DNA from: Phaeospirillum sp.
GTDB lineage: Bacteria; Pseudomonadota; Alphaproteobacteria; Rhodospirillales; Magnetospirillaceae
Direction of reading: 5' to 3'
NCBI GenBank assembly: GCA_030824585.1
Contig: JAVBXM010000243.1
Coordinates: 1-57,659, forward strand
DNA: 57,659 bases
Part shown: piece after piece, positions 1 through 7,975 of the stretch
Position numbering within the stretch: position 1 is the first letter of the stretch
Layout: the number at the start of each line of letters is the position of its first letter
Notes under the pieces: model-generated
Seen by the model: the letters and a program-made list of their open reading frames with translations, nothing else
Database searches by the model: none
Told to the model about the DNA's origin: nothing
Made by a program: the position numbers and the translations under genes

Positions 1-134
1 GCCTCGACGGCGCCCAGGCGGTCTCCGACCGTGCCCCGCCCCTGCTCGGCGCCGACACCGCCGAGGTGCTGGCCGGATGGCTGGACATGGATGCCGCCGA
101 GTTGGCCCGGCTCAGGAGTACCGGGGTGGTGTGA
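1..134 (+). CDS. CaiB/BaiF family CoA-transferase (class III), C-terminal fragment
   Basis: Reading from base 3 gives 43 residues ending at a TGA at 132-134. The fragment has the usual tail of family III CoA-transferases: an APPLLGADTAEVLAGWL stretch followed by an AAELARLRSTGVV ending. These enzymes move CoA between carboxylic acids in the cytoplasm. The 5' part lies outside the window, so the substrate and the catalytic Asp cannot be seen. The stop codon abuts the stop of the convergent argD gene with no gap. Confidence 0.75.
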   Translation, partial: LDGAQAVSDRAPPLLGADTAEVLAGWLDMDAAELARLRSTGVV

Positions 135-1316
135 TCAGCCGATTTCGGCGCACACCCCTTCCAGAAATCCAACCGCCGCCTCCACCTCGGCCTCGCCGAT
201 GATCAGCGGCGGCACCAGCCGCACCACGTTGTCCCCCGCCCCCACCGCCAGCATCCCGGCGGCGAACAGCCGGGCGGTGAAGGCGGTGTTCGCCGGCACC
301 GTCTTGAGACCGAGCATCAGCCCCTGGCCGCGCACCTCGGCGATGGCCCGGGGGAAACGGCGGGCCAGGTCCTCCAGCTTGCCGCGCAGCAGGGTGGCCA
401 CCGACCGCACCCGCTCCAGGAAGCCGGGCGCCATGATCTCGTCCAGCACCGCTTCGGCCACCGCCATGGCCAGCGGATTGCCGCCGAAGGTGCAGCCGTG
501 GGTGCCGGGCGTCATGCAGGCTGCCGCCCTTTCGGTCGCCAGCACGGCGCCCACCGGGAAGCCGCCGCCCAGCCCCTTGGCGAGGCCCATCACGTCGGGG
601 GCGATGCCCGACCACTCGTGGGCAAACAGCATGCCGGTCCGTCCGATGCCGGTCTGCACCTCGTCCATCAGCAGCAGCAGGCCGAATTCGTCGGCCAGGG
701 CGCGCAGGCCCCGCAGGTAGGCGGGATCGGCCGGGCGGATACCGCCCTCGCCCTGTACCGGCTCGACCAGCAAGGCGGCGGTGGCCGGCCCGATGGCGGC
801 CCGCGCCGCGTCCAGGTCGCCGAACGGCACGTGGTCGAAGCCGGCGGCCACCGGACCGAAGCCCTCCAGGTACTTGGCCGTGCCGGCCGCCGCCAGGGTG
901 GCGATGGTGCGGCCGTGGAAGCTGCCGGTGCAGGCGACGATGCGGTGACGCTCCGGGTGACCGGCGCAATGGTGGTAACGCCGGGCGATCTTGATCACCA
1001 GTTCCATGGCCTCGGCGCCGGTATTGCAGAAGAACGCCGTATCGGCGAACGAGGCGTCGACCAGCCGCCGGGCCACCCGCTCCTGCCCCGGTACCCGGTA
1101 GAGGTTGGAGCAATGCCACAGCTTGCCCGCCTGCTCCGCCAGCGCCGCCACCAGACGGGGATGGCCGTGGCCCAGGGAATTGACCGCCACGCCCGAGCCG
1201 AAATCCAGGAAGCGGCGGCCGTCGGCGGCCCTGAGCCAGGCCCCCGCGCCACTCTCGAAGATCACGTCGGTGCGGTCGAAGACGGGCAGCAGGTTGTCAG
1301 GAAACATGGGGCTCAC
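135..1316 (-). CDS. argD: Acetylornithine aminotransferase (class III PLP aminotransferase)
   Basis: This 393-residue protein matches the usual length of ArgD, which converts N-acetylglutamate semialdehyde to N-acetylornithine in cytoplasmic arginine synthesis. Visible family marks are an LDFGSGVAVNSLGHGHP segment near the N-terminus, FFCNTGAEAMELVIKIARRY, GSFHGRT, LLMDEVQTGIGRTG and a GLAKGLGGGFPVGAVLA segment that holds the PLP lysine. The ORF opens with GTG at 1316; an ATG nine bases downstream (1307) is an alternative start. ArgD, AstC and 4-aminobutyrate transaminases are close relatives, so the exact substrate is inferred. No argF follows within the window. Confidence 0.85.
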   Translation of the reverse strand: MSPMFPDNLLPVFDRTDVIFESGAGAWLRAADGRRFLDFGSGVAVNSLGHGHPRLVAALAEQAGKLWHCSNLYRVPGQERVARRLVDASFADTAFFCNTGAEAMELVIKIARRYHHCAGHPERHRIVACTGSFHGRTIATLAAAGTAKYLEGFGPVAAGFDHVPFGDLDAARAAIGPATAALLVEPVQGEGGIRPADPAYLRGLRALADEFGLLLLMDEVQTGIGRTGMLFAHEWSGIAPDVMGLAKGLGGGFPVGAVLATERAAACMTPGTHGCTFGGNPLAMAVAEAVLDEIMAPGFLERVRSVATLLRGKLEDLARRFPRAIAEVRGQGLMLGLKTVPANTAFTARLFAAGMLAVGAGDNVVRLVPPLIIGEAEVEAAVGFLEGVCAEIG

Positions 1317-1375
1317 TTGCGCGGGAGTTGGACCGGGGGGAGTTGACCTCGACGCCCCTCCAGCCTGGGCGAGAT

Positions 1376-2302
1376 CTAGGGTGTGGGCGCCCAGAGCAAC
1401 TGGGAGTAGCCCTCCATGGCGATGCTGCCCAGGAAGGCGCGCTTGCGCTTGATGACCCGGGCCTTGCCCTCCTGCTCCAGCCTGTCGATGGCTCCGGAAT
1501 AGCCGCGCAGGAAATTGCGGAAGTCATGAGCCCGCACCGCGGTGTAATCGACAATGTTGTCCTTGTTATACCACTCGACCATAGGCTCGATATGAAAGCA
1601 GCCGGCCGGCTTCTTCGCCATGATGAAGTCGAGGAACGGACCGAAATTGGTTCCCGTCTGCTCGATGGCCCCCACGGTCAGGATGGCGCTGTTGGGCGGA
1701 ATCTCCAGCCCGTAATCGGGATGGAAGAAGTCGAACTGCTCGCCGCGCACCTTCATGCCGCACTTGGTGCGCAGCCCCTCGGCGATGGCCACGGCGGGCT
1801 CGGCCCAATCCAGGCCGATGATCTGCTTGTCGGGGAAACGCTTGGCCAGGTTGGCGAGGTTGATACCCGAACCGCAGCCGAATTCGAAGATGTGGTCGAA
1901 GGACCGCAGATAGGTGGAAAAGAACCAGGAGGAAAAAACCTCGAACCAGTTCTGCTCGAAATTGGAAGCCCTTGTCGCGACGAAACGGCCGAACAGGCGG
2001 ATAGGCATGTCGGGTCGCATATACTTGGGGATCAGCGCCGCGACATCGGCCGAGGCGTTGAAGTCCTCGAGGTTCTCGCCCCACCCCTTGACCCAGCGGG
2101 ATTTATCCTCGTTCTCCACCCTGTTGAAGTTACCGTCGCGCACCCGTTCGAGCAGGTTGATGACGATCCCATCCAGCCTTTCGTCGCTGACCGGCTCGTA
2201 TTCCCAGTCATGGGAGGCGAAGATGTTCCGAATCTCGGCGGAGAGCGAAGCTTCCTCAACACCGAACAAATCCGCGCAATCAGCAAGGGTCAGCGCCGCC
2301 AC
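1376..2302 (-). CDS. Class I SAM-dependent methyltransferase, polysaccharide-locus type
   Basis: The 308-residue protein has a SAM-binding motif I, FEFGCGSGINLANLA, at about residues 139-153, followed by IGLDWAEPAVAIA as motif II. The first 130 residues have no domain I recognise. The start is GTG at 2302, supported by a GGAGG ribosome site seven bases upstream. It lies divergently from the epimerase at 2447 and opens the accessory sugar/methyltransfer region. The substrate is unknown; a sugar or lipid-linked glycan is inferred from the neighbours only. Confidence 0.65.
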   Translation of the reverse strand: MAALTLADCADLFGVEEASLSAEIRNIFASHDWEYEPVSDERLDGIVINLLERVRDGNFNRVENEDKSRWVKGWGENLEDFNASADVAALIPKYMRPDMPIRLFGRFVATRASNFEQNWFEVFSSWFFSTYLRSFDHIFEFGCGSGINLANLAKRFPDKQIIGLDWAEPAVAIAEGLRTKCGMKVRGEQFDFFHPDYGLEIPPNSAILTVGAIEQTGTNFGPFLDFIMAKKPAGCFHIEPMVEWYNKDNIVDYTAVRAHDFRNFLRGYSGAIDRLEQEGKARVIKRKRAFLGSIAMEGYSQLLWAPTP

Positions 2303-2446
2303 AACAGACCTCCATTAACCAAATATTAACATGGGAAAGCCGATAAAATCTTTCTTGTGACTTGACATCGATCACTATAAGAACTCACCATTCTCCTGTC
2401 CAGTCCATCCTTCCGGAACCCCTCCAGCTGAACTGGCTATTCTCAG
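2303..2446. promoter_or_regulatory. Divergent intergenic region, probable promoters for both flanking genes
   Basis: This 144-base gap separates the methyltransferase (minus strand) and the epimerase (plus strand). It is noticeably more AT-rich than its surroundings, with an AACCAAATATTAACATG stretch near 2318-2333 and a TTGACA at 2362-2367. No correctly spaced -35/-10 pair could be assigned with confidence. Confidence 0.35.
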
Positions 2447-3424
2447 ATGACATCATGTTTTGTTGTCACCGGATCAAGTGGACTTGTTGGCAATCACATG
2501 CTGCATGCTCTCGCCGGCCGGCCGGGCGTGCATGTCCGGGCGGTCTACAACCGGCACAAGCCGGACGTCGAGGCCGCCAATATCGAGGCGATCAGCGCCG
2601 ATCTGCTTGACCCGGCCCAGTGCCGGCGGGTGCTGGCCGGGGCGGACCGGGCCTTCCTGTTCGCCGGCTTGCTGGCGCCGGCCCCCATGCTGGCCCGCGA
2701 CCCCGTGGGCGCGGTGACCACCAACCTGCGCCTGGCGGTCAACATGCTGGAAGCTGCCTGGAACGAGGGCGTACCGCGCATGGTCTGGCTGGGCAGCACC
2801 ACCGCCTATCCCGAACTGGACCGGCCACTGACCGAGACCGACCTGTTCACCGGCGAGCCGCCCAAGGCCTGGGCCGGGCTGGGCTGGGTAACACGCTACG
2901 TCGAGACCTTCTGCCGCCACCTGGCCGAACTGGCCGCCAAATCCGGGCGTGACCTGGATATCTCCGTCCTGTGTCCGTCCATGATCTATGGCGAATATGA
3001 CCATTTCGATGGCGACAGCGCCCATTTCCTGCCGGCGCTGATCCGCCGCGTCGTCGCCCGCGAGCACCCCATCGAGGTCTGGGGCGACGGCACCCAGAAG
3101 CGGGATCTGATCCATGCTTCCGACGTGGTGCGCGCCGCGCTTCTGGCGTCCGAAGCCGTAAAAGGCTACGATTGCTTCAATATCGCGGCGGGAACCAGCC
3201 ATTCGGTGAATGAGATTCTACGCCACCTGATCGCGGCCGACGGCTTCACCGACGCGGAGATCGTTCACAAGCTCGACCGGCCGCAAACCGCCGCCCTGCG
3301 TCAGTTTGCCGGCGACAAGGCGGCACGGGTGCTGGGCTTCGACGCCGAAATCCATATCGGCGAAGGTATCCGCAGGACGCTGGAATGGTATCGGGGCCGG
3401 CTTGCCGGCGAACGGAGGGTTTGA
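2447..3424 (+). CDS. NAD-dependent epimerase/dehydratase (extended SDR), altered active site
   Basis: This 325-residue Rossmann protein starts with the NAD(P)-binding glycine motif VVTGSSGLVGNHM. It continues with LGSTTAYPE, PSMIYGEYDHFDGDS and a WGDGTQKRDLIHASDVVRA segment typical of nucleotide-sugar SDRs. Where the family normally has YxxxK, the sequence reads L145-G-W-V-T149, so both catalytic Tyr and Lys appear to be missing. It resembles the two SDRs at 14293 and 18166. Its stop overlaps the start of the radical-SAM gene (TGATGA at 3422-3427), so the two are translationally coupled. It may bind sugar nucleotides without the usual catalysis, or use other residues. Confidence 0.7.
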   Translation: MTSCFVVTGSSGLVGNHMLHALAGRPGVHVRAVYNRHKPDVEAANIEAISADLLDPAQCRRVLAGADRAFLFAGLLAPAPMLARDPVGAVTTNLRLAVNMLEAAWNEGVPRMVWLGSTTAYPELDRPLTETDLFTGEPPKAWAGLGWVTRYVETFCRHLAELAAKSGRDLDISVLCPSMIYGEYDHFDGDSAHFLPALIRRVVAREHPIEVWGDGTQKRDLIHASDVVRAALLASEAVKGYDCFNIAAGTSHSVNEILRHLIAADGFTDAEIVHKLDRPQTAALRQFAGDKAARVLGFDAEIHIGEGIRRTLEWYRGRLAGERRV

Positions 3425-4716
3425 TGAGCATCTCTATCGGCGTGGTCGTCCCCTTCTGGCGCTACTGGGCCAATCCGATCAAGCTCCAGCCCTTGTGGGA
3501 ATTATACTACGCGACCCAGATCCAGAACTGGATTCCCGACGCCGAGGTACGGATCGTCGACCTGCGCGACCGCAAAACCCCGGCCGATGCCAGTTGCGAC
3601 ATCTATTTCTACTGGGTCATGAAGTCGGCCGATTCCCAGGACGTCTATGGCGTGGTCCGCGACCTGCGCGAACGTGCTCCGAAGTCGGTGCACATGGCCG
3701 GCGGCAACCATGTCGACCATCTGACCGACGAATGCGCCGCCGTTTTCGATGCCGTGTTCCTGGGAACCGCCGAGAACGCCATCCCCAAGGCCATCGCCGA
3801 TGCGCGATCCGGCAGGCTGGAGAAAATCTACCGCACCGACGTGGCCTGCCCCTTTTCGTCCTATCCCCATCCGCGCCGCCACTTCCTGCCGACCGACCGG
3901 GTGGTGAACGCCGAGCACTTTCAGCAATATGGCGGCGTACTGGGAACCGGGGCGTATTTCTCACGCGGCTGCGCGTTCCACTGTCGGTTCTGCGTCTACA
4001 ACAATCCGGGCAATTTCGAGTACCGTACCCCAGAGCAGATCACCGCCGAGATCGAGTATCTCAAGGCCGAGTACGGCATCGGCGGCGTGAATCTGCGCGA
4101 CGAGGTGTGTATTCCCATCAATCCTCGCGTCTGCCGCGACTATATCGAGGCCATCGGCAAGACCGGCGTCATTTGGCGCGGCCAGACGGTGCCGTTCGGC
4201 CATGAGGACATGGTGCGTCTTGCCGCCGAGGCGGGGTGCAAGGAACTGGCCCTGGGGGTGGAGAACGTGGAATCCGAAGAGGTCCTGCGCATTTCCAACA
4301 AGCCCAACCAAAGCATCGACAAGGCGCGCGGCTATATCGAGACGCTGAAGAAGCACGGCATCAAGGTCAAGGTCTGCCTGATCATGGGCCTGCCGGGCGA
4401 GACCAATCAGGTTCTGGAGCGCACCATCCGCTTCCTGGAGGAGGTGCGGCCCGATTTCGTGGCGGTATCCGGGTTCGATCCGGTACCCGGCTCGCCCTTC
4501 TACGCCGAGCCGGAACGTTACGGCATCAAGTGGATCGACAAGGATTTCAGCCGCCACGCCCACTTGGTCTACCGGTTCGGTCACGAGGAAGACACCGGCC
4601 TACCGTTCGAATACGCCGACGAAACCCCCTTCGGCCCGGGCCGCAAGCGCGCGGACATCGTCAACGATATCCGTACGCTGCAGGACTGGCTGCGCGAACG
4701 GGGAATGTCGTACTAG
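3424..4716 (+). CDS. Radical SAM protein with B12-binding-like N-terminal domain
   Basis: The 430-residue protein carries the radical-SAM [4Fe-4S] motif C183-AFH-C187-RF-C190 preceded by GAYFSRG. The N-terminal 130 residues (MSISIGVVVPFWRYW ... AGGNHVDHL ... FDAVFLGTAE) look like the cobalamin-binding fold of B12-dependent radical-SAM enzymes. The classic DxHxxG cobalamin ligand motif is not evident. Later motifs GVENVESEEVLRISNK and VCLIMGLPGETNQ are typical of this superfamily. The start ATG at 3424 overlaps the preceding stop. Such enzymes often methylate unactivated carbons or rearrange substrates; the reaction here is unknown. Confidence 0.75.
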   Translation: MSISIGVVVPFWRYWANPIKLQPLWELYYATQIQNWIPDAEVRIVDLRDRKTPADASCDIYFYWVMKSADSQDVYGVVRDLRERAPKSVHMAGGNHVDHLTDECAAVFDAVFLGTAENAIPKAIADARSGRLEKIYRTDVACPFSSYPHPRRHFLPTDRVVNAEHFQQYGGVLGTGAYFSRGCAFHCRFCVYNNPGNFEYRTPEQITAEIEYLKAEYGIGGVNLRDEVCIPINPRVCRDYIEAIGKTGVIWRGQTVPFGHEDMVRLAAEAGCKELALGVENVESEEVLRISNKPNQSIDKARGYIETLKKHGIKVKVCLIMGLPGETNQVLERTIRFLEEVRPDFVAVSGFDPVPGSPFYAEPERYGIKWIDKDFSRHAHLVYRFGHEEDTGLPFEYADETPFGPGRKRADIVNDIRTLQDWLRERGMSY

Positions 4717-5052
4717 GGTCAATCGACATTCAGGGAATTGGGCTGATTTCGGGCCAAAATGCCTTCCATACAGAAAATTCAGACACAGATGAACACAGAT
4801 AAACACAGATGAATTTGGGAAATCCCTTATCTGTGTCCCGCGTAGCGGGAATCTGTGTTCATCTGTGTCCCATTCCATGACCTGTCCGCTTGAATGTCGA
4901 TTGGTCCTAGAGCGCGATGATAATAGATCGACGCGGCCTCGCGCCGATCCATTATCTGAATCGCCCTCTAACTTATTGATTAGAGGCGGATTCAGCTTCT
5001 CGGACGAATCGCGAAGCGATTCGACCTCATAGCATCCGACTCTGGGTGCCCC
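4717..5052. other. Gene-free intergenic region made mostly of fold-back repeats
   Basis: No coding gene is supported in these 336 bases between two convergent genes. The left half holds the ACACAGAT fold-back repeat described separately. The right half (about 4905-5040) contains further inverted sequences, including a GAATCGC-GAA-GCGATTC hairpin near 5008-5024 and an imperfect stem around CCTCTAACTTATTGATTAGAGG near 4972-4990. One of these may terminate transcription, but no clear T-tract marks a terminator. Confidence 0.6.
4783..4868. repeat. ACACAGAT-based inverted repeat element
   Basis: An 18-base arm at 4783-4800 (two ACACAGAT units joined by GA) is the exact reverse complement of 4851-4868. 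A third ACACAGAT lies at 4803-4810 and its complement ATCTGTGT at 4829-4836. A TCCCGC-GTA-GCGGGA hairpin (4836-4850) sits inside the right half. The whole can fold into a long cruciform or RNA hairpin. It carries no coding sequence. Confidence 0.85.
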
Positions 5053-5895
5053 CTATATCGCGGGCGGATTTTTGACGGCGATGACTTCCATGCCGATGCG
5101 GTAACGCTCGCTGACCGCGTAGATAAGCGGTGTCAGCCCGTGCTCGCCGAGCAGCCTATAGAGGCGTTCCCGGTCGAAGTTGTGGTAGTGCTCCAACTCG
5201 CCCCAATAGGGATTGATCCCGGTCTGATCCAGCAGGCCCCAGACAGCACTGGACATGTTCGGCATGGACAGGAAAAGGGCACCACCCGGCCGCAATAGCC
5301 GGCAGGCCGCGTCCAGCCCCTGGCGGGGAAACGGCATGTGTTCGAGAACGTCGGCCATGCTGATGACGCTGAAGCGACCAGGGGCGTCGAGCGTCTCGAT
5401 CGCCTGACAATGTGCTTCGTATCCCATCCGTCGCAGGGCCTCGACATTGTCCTGCCTCAAATCGACTCCCACCGGGTGGTAGCCGAATTCACCGGCGGTA
5501 AACAACAACGAGGCATTTCCAAAGCCGATGTCGAGCCATTCCCCGTCCTTGACGACACTGGCGACACGCTCGACCATCCTGGCGGAAATGCGGCGCTGGC
5601 TCTCGGCGTCATGGCCCACCACCTGCGTCGCATTGGTCTTGGCGAAGACCAGGCGCGCCGCCTCCTCCGTGAAATATCCGTCGGTAAAGACGTGCGCGCA
5701 GACCGCGCAACGACACCACGTGATCTGTGGCGGCAAGGCTGGATGATAGAGCGGATGAAGCGTGCAATCGGCATAGCCGAAGGGAGGGATATCCGGGCTT
5801 TGGCAAAGCGGGCACTGGGAGTACGCGATCCTGGCCCGGGACAGTACCGGACTTGCGCCCTCGGCACTCGATGCGTCGTCAGAGGCGGTTGCCAA
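5053..5895 (-). CDS. SAM-dependent methyltransferase with N-terminal Cys-rich (zinc-type) domain
   Basis: The 280-residue protein has paired cysteines C28-PL-C31 and C63-AV-C66, resembling the putative zinc-binding head of sugar C-methyltransferases. A SAM-binding core follows: WLDIGFGNASLLFTAGEFG, then VGVDLRQDNVEALRRMG, then VISMADVLEHMPFP as motif post-I/II. C-methyltransferases with this layout act on NDP-keto-deoxysugars, which fits the sugar locus, but substrate and position are inferred. The apparent start is TTG at 5895 with GGAGG nine bases upstream; this start is uncertain. Confidence 0.65.
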   Translation of the reverse strand: MATASDDASSAEGASPVLSRARIAYSQCPLCQSPDIPPFGYADCTLHPLYHPALPPQITWCRCAVCAHVFTDGYFTEEAARLVFAKTNATQVVGHDAESQRRISARMVERVASVVKDGEWLDIGFGNASLLFTAGEFGYHPVGVDLRQDNVEALRRMGYEAHCQAIETLDAPGRFSVISMADVLEHMPFPRQGLDAACRLLRPGGALFLSMPNMSSAVWGLLDQTGINPYWGELEHYHNFDRERLYRLLGEHGLTPLIYAVSERYRIGMEVIAVKNPPAI

Positions 5896-6023
5896 CGTAG
5901 GGGCCCTCCACGGCCTGTCTCATGAATCCAATGTGTTAGCCATGCGTCAATCCTGTCAAGAAGCGCTCGCCGGAGCATCGACCGCGACAAACGGACGGAT
6001 TGTCCCGCATGCGGCTTTTCGAC

Positions 6024-7163
6024 TTATGCGGGAGCCCGGCTGACCACGTGATCGGAAATGATCTTCTGGAACTCCTCGACCGGCACCGTCGAAGTCTGGC
6101 AGCACATCCGGCATTCGGCGGATAACTGCCCGGTCAACAATTCCCGCCGGAGCGCCTGCAAGCGGGGCAGGCTGGGAATATCGGCAAACGACTTGATCTC
6201 GGCGAAATTGCCCACCGAGCCAATCGCGCCGCAGCAGGGCTCGATCCCGCCATCCGCCAGCAGGATGGCCATATCCCAAGGCATGCGACAGTTCCGGGTA
6301 TGCCCCTCGGGCACCGGCGTGGTGGTGCGCAGATGAGGGCCCAGATGGCTGGTCAGGCGCTCGGTGACCACCGGGGTACCGGTCAGAAACTGGATGAACG
6401 GAGTATAGACCTGGAAGCCGACCCCTGCCCCGGAGAGTATTTCGTTGGCCCTGACCACCTCGCCGCGCACCGTGTTCATCTCCTCGGGAGACAGAACGCT
6501 GATATGGCGCGCGTCCACCTCGGGATTCTCCTCTTCGTAATAGAACACCAGGTCTTGGAGGCTGAGCGACGAGACGCCCAACTCGACGGCCAGGGCCGCC
6601 ACCCGGCTAAAGCCGATGATCGAGGCCGCCGTGGCCACCGAGATGATCGACATGTTGGGCTTGGGCCGCCCCATGTAGCGGGCGGCAGCCTTGATCATCA
6701 CCACGTTGGAAATCAGCTTGTCCAGATCACAGCCCTTGCGGATCTTATTCATCAGCTTGTGATCAACGCTGTCGATGCTGATGGTGATGGAGCCCAGCTC
6801 GGCCAGGGCACAGGCCTGGTCCCAGGTCAGCGACACCGACAGGTTGGTCACCACATGGGTATGGGGCGCCATCCCTTTGAACCGCGCCAGCAGGGCCTCC
6901 CAGCCCTTGACCGTGGTGATCTCGCCGCGCCCCGACAGGCCCAGGAACGGCGGATGGGATTCCTTGACGATCTCCATGGCATGGGAAATCAACTTTTCCG
7001 GCATCACCTGCTGTTTGTAGCTGTCCTTGGCGTTATCCATGCTGCAATAGCGGCAGCGCAGATTGCACTTGCTGGTCAGTTCGATGCTGACGCTGAACGG
7101 CGGCGTACCGGAAACCAAGTGATCCATGATCAGATTCTCCATGCGAGCGGCCTCGGGGGCCAC
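6024..7163 (-). CDS. Radical SAM/SPASM-type protein
   Basis: The 379-residue protein has the radical-SAM cluster motif C33-NLR-C37-RY-C40 after SIELTSK, and a C-terminal cysteine-rich region (CRMPWDMA ... GIEPCCGAIG ... CRMCCQT). This matches a SPASM-like auxiliary iron-sulfur domain. Members of this group modify peptides, sugars or lipids by radical chemistry. The ORF begins with GTG at 7163, three bases from the previous stop; an ATG at 7142 (MENLIM) preceded by GAGG is an alternative. It is the last gene of the minus-strand sugar operon. The substrate is unknown. Confidence 0.75.
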   Translation of the reverse strand: MAPEAARMENLIMDHLVSGTPPFSVSIELTSKCNLRCRYCSMDNAKDSYKQQVMPEKLISHAMEIVKESHPPFLGLSGRGEITTVKGWEALLARFKGMAPHTHVVTNLSVSLTWDQACALAELGSITISIDSVDHKLMNKIRKGCDLDKLISNVVMIKAAARYMGRPKPNMSIISVATAASIIGFSRVAALAVELGVSSLSLQDLVFYYEEENPEVDARHISVLSPEEMNTVRGEVVRANEILSGAGVGFQVYTPFIQFLTGTPVVTERLTSHLGPHLRTTTPVPEGHTRNCRMPWDMAILLADGGIEPCCGAIGSVGNFAEIKSFADIPSLPRLQALRRELLTGQLSAECRMCCQTSTVPVEEFQKIISDHVVSRAPA

Positions 7164-7165
7164 TC

Positions 7166-7921
7166 CTATTCCAGTACAAAGTAAGAAACCCGCGAGGCAT
7201 GCGGGAACCGTTTCAGCCTGACGGCGTTCAGGCCGAACGTTTCCATCAGGGCCAGGGTCTCACCGGGAGAATCCGGATCGTTCAACTCGTCGAAGCCGAG
7301 AACGCTGCCCTTGGTCAGACGCGGCCGGATCATCTCGATGCACTTCTTGGTCGGCTCGTACAGATCGAAGTCGAAATAGGCCAGCGCGATGATGGAGTGC
7401 GGCGCCTCCTTCAGATAGATGGGCAGTTGCTCCGTGGCGTCACCAGCCCTGAGGTCGAATTTTTTCAGGTGCGAGAGGGGGTTGAGCCCCTCGTGGATCG
7501 TCATGATCTCGTGCAGATAGGATTTGTAGTCCGGCGTGGTGGCCAGATTGCCCGGCCGCATCAACTCGGCGGCACCGTCCTCGGGGACCACCGCGGGAAA
7601 GCCCTCGAAGGTGTCGAAGCCGATCAGCGGCCGATGACGGTTGAAGGGCTCGTAGATGCCGCGTAGCGCGGCGAACAGCGCCAGGTTCTGTCCCCAGCGG
7701 GTGCCGAACTCCATGACGCAGCCCTGCACATCGAGAATCTGCCGGTAGAGGTGGTCCATGAACAAGACGCGGGCCAGGCTCTTGGACTCCAGGAACAGGC
7801 CCAGATTGGACAGCAACTGGTCCTTAGGATGGGGGGCCTTTTGCAGCATGTCCGCCATCCGGCCACGCAAATCCGCCTCGTTGTTGGACGCATAGGTGCT
7901 GATGCCGGTGTCGAGTTCCAT
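7166..7921 (-). CDS. TylF/macrocin-type O-methyltransferase-like protein
   Basis: The 251-residue protein has a SAM-binding segment VMEFGTRWGQNLALFAAL, the family block IGFDTFEGFP, and a YFDFDLYEPTKKCIEMIRP segment typical of TylF/CmcI-like methyltransferases. In those enzymes these acidic residues bind the metal. I chose ATG 7921 (MELDTG) because AGGAG lies seven bases upstream; in-frame starts at 7927 and 7966 also exist. It sits between the aldo/keto reductase and the radical-SAM gene with short spacing. A sugar hydroxyl is the likely acceptor, by inference. Confidence 0.65.
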   Translation of the reverse strand: MELDTGISTYASNNEADLRGRMADMLQKAPHPKDQLLSNLGLFLESKSLARVLFMDHLYRQILDVQGCVMEFGTRWGQNLALFAALRGIYEPFNRHRPLIGFDTFEGFPAVVPEDGAAELMRPGNLATTPDYKSYLHEIMTIHEGLNPLSHLKKFDLRAGDATEQLPIYLKEAPHSIIALAYFDFDLYEPTKKCIEMIRPRLTKGSVLGFDELNDPDSPGETLALMETFGLNAVRLKRFPHASRVSYFVLE

Positions 7922-7975
7922 ACCCATACTCCTAGGAAAACAATGAGTTCCAGATGACCATCCCACCGCGCGGCG

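Noticed and set aside
2362-2379. TTGACA followed by TATAA as a promoter
   Set aside because: The two boxes are only about seven bases apart, too close for a sigma-70 promoter.
4783-4868. CRISPR-like array of ACACAGAT units
   Set aside because: Units are too short, occur in both orientations and have no regular spacers.
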